The position numbers and the translations under genes were made by a program. From Anolis sagrei (taxonomy: Eukaryota; Chordata; Lepidosauria; Squamata; Anolidae), in contig NC_090021.1 in NCBI RefSeq assembly GCF_037176765.1, positions 148,745,074-148,809,073 on the forward strand: DNA of 64,000 nucleotides, read 5' to 3'. The notes under the pieces were generated by a model. The model was not told the DNA's origin, made no database searches, and saw nothing but the letters and a program-made list of their open reading frames with translations. The first letter of the stretch is position 1; the number at the start of each line of letters is the position of its first letter. This document shows, in pieces, positions 63,080 to 64,000 of the stretch.

Positions 63080-63430
63080 TACCGACAATTGTTATTGTTC
63101 ATTCGTTCAGTCGTTTCCAACTCTTCGTGACCTCATGGACCAGCCCACGCCAGAGCTCCCTGTTGGCCGTCACCACCCCCAGCTCCTTCAAGGTCAATCC
63201 AGTCACTTCAAGGATGCCATCCATCTTGCCCTGGTTGGATCTTCTCAGTCCAAGGCACTCTCAGAACTTTCCTCCAAGACAACAGTTCAAAAGCATCTAT
63301 CCTCCTTCGCTCAGCCTTCCCTATGGTCCAGCTCTATGTTTATTTATACCCTGCTTTTGACTACGGGGAATACCATTGCTTTAACTATGCGGATCTTTGT
63401 TGCCAGTGTGACTATTTTATCAAGATTGCT
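63080..63430 (-). mobile_element. BovB-type LINE 3' half (minus), with internal deletion
   Basis: The plus strand reads TTCATTCGTTCAGTCGTTTC, CTTCGTGACCTCATGGACCA and CCAAGGCACTCTCAGAACTT. It faces the plus-strand copy that starts at 63431. Confidence 0.8.
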
Positions 63431-63800
63431 CATTGCTCTCCTGTGGTGTTGGAGGAAAGTGCTGAGAGTGCCTTGGACCACCAGAAGATCCAACCAGTCC
63501 ATACTTCAGGAAATAAAGCCTGACTGCTCATTGGAGGGAAGGATAGTAAAGGCCAAGATGAAGTACTTTGGCCACATCATGAGAAGAAAGGAAAGCTTAG
63601 AGAAGACAATGATGCTGGGGAAAATGGAAGGAAAAAGGAAAAAAGGCCAACCAAGGGCAAGATGGATGGTATCTTTGAAGTGACTGGATTGACCTTGAAG
63701 GAGCTGGGGGTGGTGACGACTGACAGGGAGCTCTGGCGTAGGCTGGTCCATGAAATCATGAAGAGTCGAAAACGACTGAATGAATGAACAACAACAATAG
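63431..63800 (+). mobile_element. BovB-type LINE 3' end (plus)
   Basis: The frame 63437-63683 reads [20 protein letters not shown] then [20 protein letters not shown]. The end GAAGAGTCGAAAACGACTGA then ATGAATGAACAACAACAA is the BovB 3' terminus. Confidence 0.82.
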
Positions 63801-64000
63801 GTCTATCAATGGGTAGTCTACCTGTTGAAACAACAAGTGTGAACTGTATGCCTCTAGAACATGGCCATATAGCCCGGAAAACCTACAACCCTGTATGTAT
63901 ATAGTTACAAAATTCACATTTCTTTTAAATGAAAAAACAGACCAAATGACCAGAGGGCATTGCTTAGGGCAGGGCACTTTGCAAGCATTTTTTATTAAAG
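63801..64000. other. 3' flank with Penelope-unit scrap
   Basis: ATGCCTCTAGAACATGGCCA then TATAGCCCGGAAAACCTACA at 63850-63890 is a piece of the palindrome-family arm. Nothing else is recognised up to the window end. Confidence 0.6.

Overview
This window is vertebrate nuclear DNA, most likely from a squamate reptile close to the iguanian/anole type. That assignment is inference. It rests on intron-rich vertebrate genes set in a dense mix of CR1, L2, BovB/RTE, L1, Penelope-like, tRNA-SINE, hAT (including SPIN-like), Helitron and MITE copies, which is the mix known from lizard genomes. Almost every long open reading frame is repeat-derived. The real genes are visible only as short exons with matching splice phases.

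Three host genes are recognisable. (1) On the minus strand, positions 6 to 15128 hold six exons of a calmodulin-dependent cyclic-nucleotide phosphodiesterase (PDE1 family). They cover the C-terminal half of the catalytic domain and the start of the tail, and the gene runs off the left edge. (2) On the plus strand, 17517 to 31909 holds seven exons of a meprin alpha-like astacin metalloprotease (copy 1). They cover most of the protease domain, MAM and MATH. Exons 1-5 are not found upstream and the EGF/transmembrane exons are not found downstream. (3) On the plus strand, 39415 to 60400 holds a complete 14-exon meprin alpha gene (MEP1A-type, copy 2). It predicts 709 residues: signal peptide, propeptide, astacin domain, MAM, MATH, a short inserted segment with a furin-type KKKR-S site, EGF, transmembrane helix and almost no cytoplasmic tail. 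The two meprin copies are tandem paralogues with identical exon phases and near-identical exon lengths.

The PDE1 gene and meprin copy 1 are divergent, and both lack their 5' exons in the interval that holds a 200-base run of N (16097-16296). The gap probably hides more than 200 bases.

Layout: 1-15.1 kb, PDE1 exons with introns full of L2, CR1, SINE, LINE and a 560-bp polypyrimidine tract; 15.1-17.5 kb, intergenic with BovB and the gap; 17.5-31.9 kb, meprin copy 1 with L2 in three introns; 31.9-39.4 kb, intergenic with Helitrons, SINEs and a G-rich hAT; 39.4-60.4 kb, meprin copy 2; 60.4-64 kb, 3' flank with a nested SPIN-like hAT, a SINE and an inverted BovB pair.

The most unusual non-genic signal is a family of short inverted-duplicate elements made from the 3' end of a Penelope-like retroelement. 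Each arm carries a hammerhead-ribozyme-like core, and four copies have clean 10-14 bp target-site duplications.
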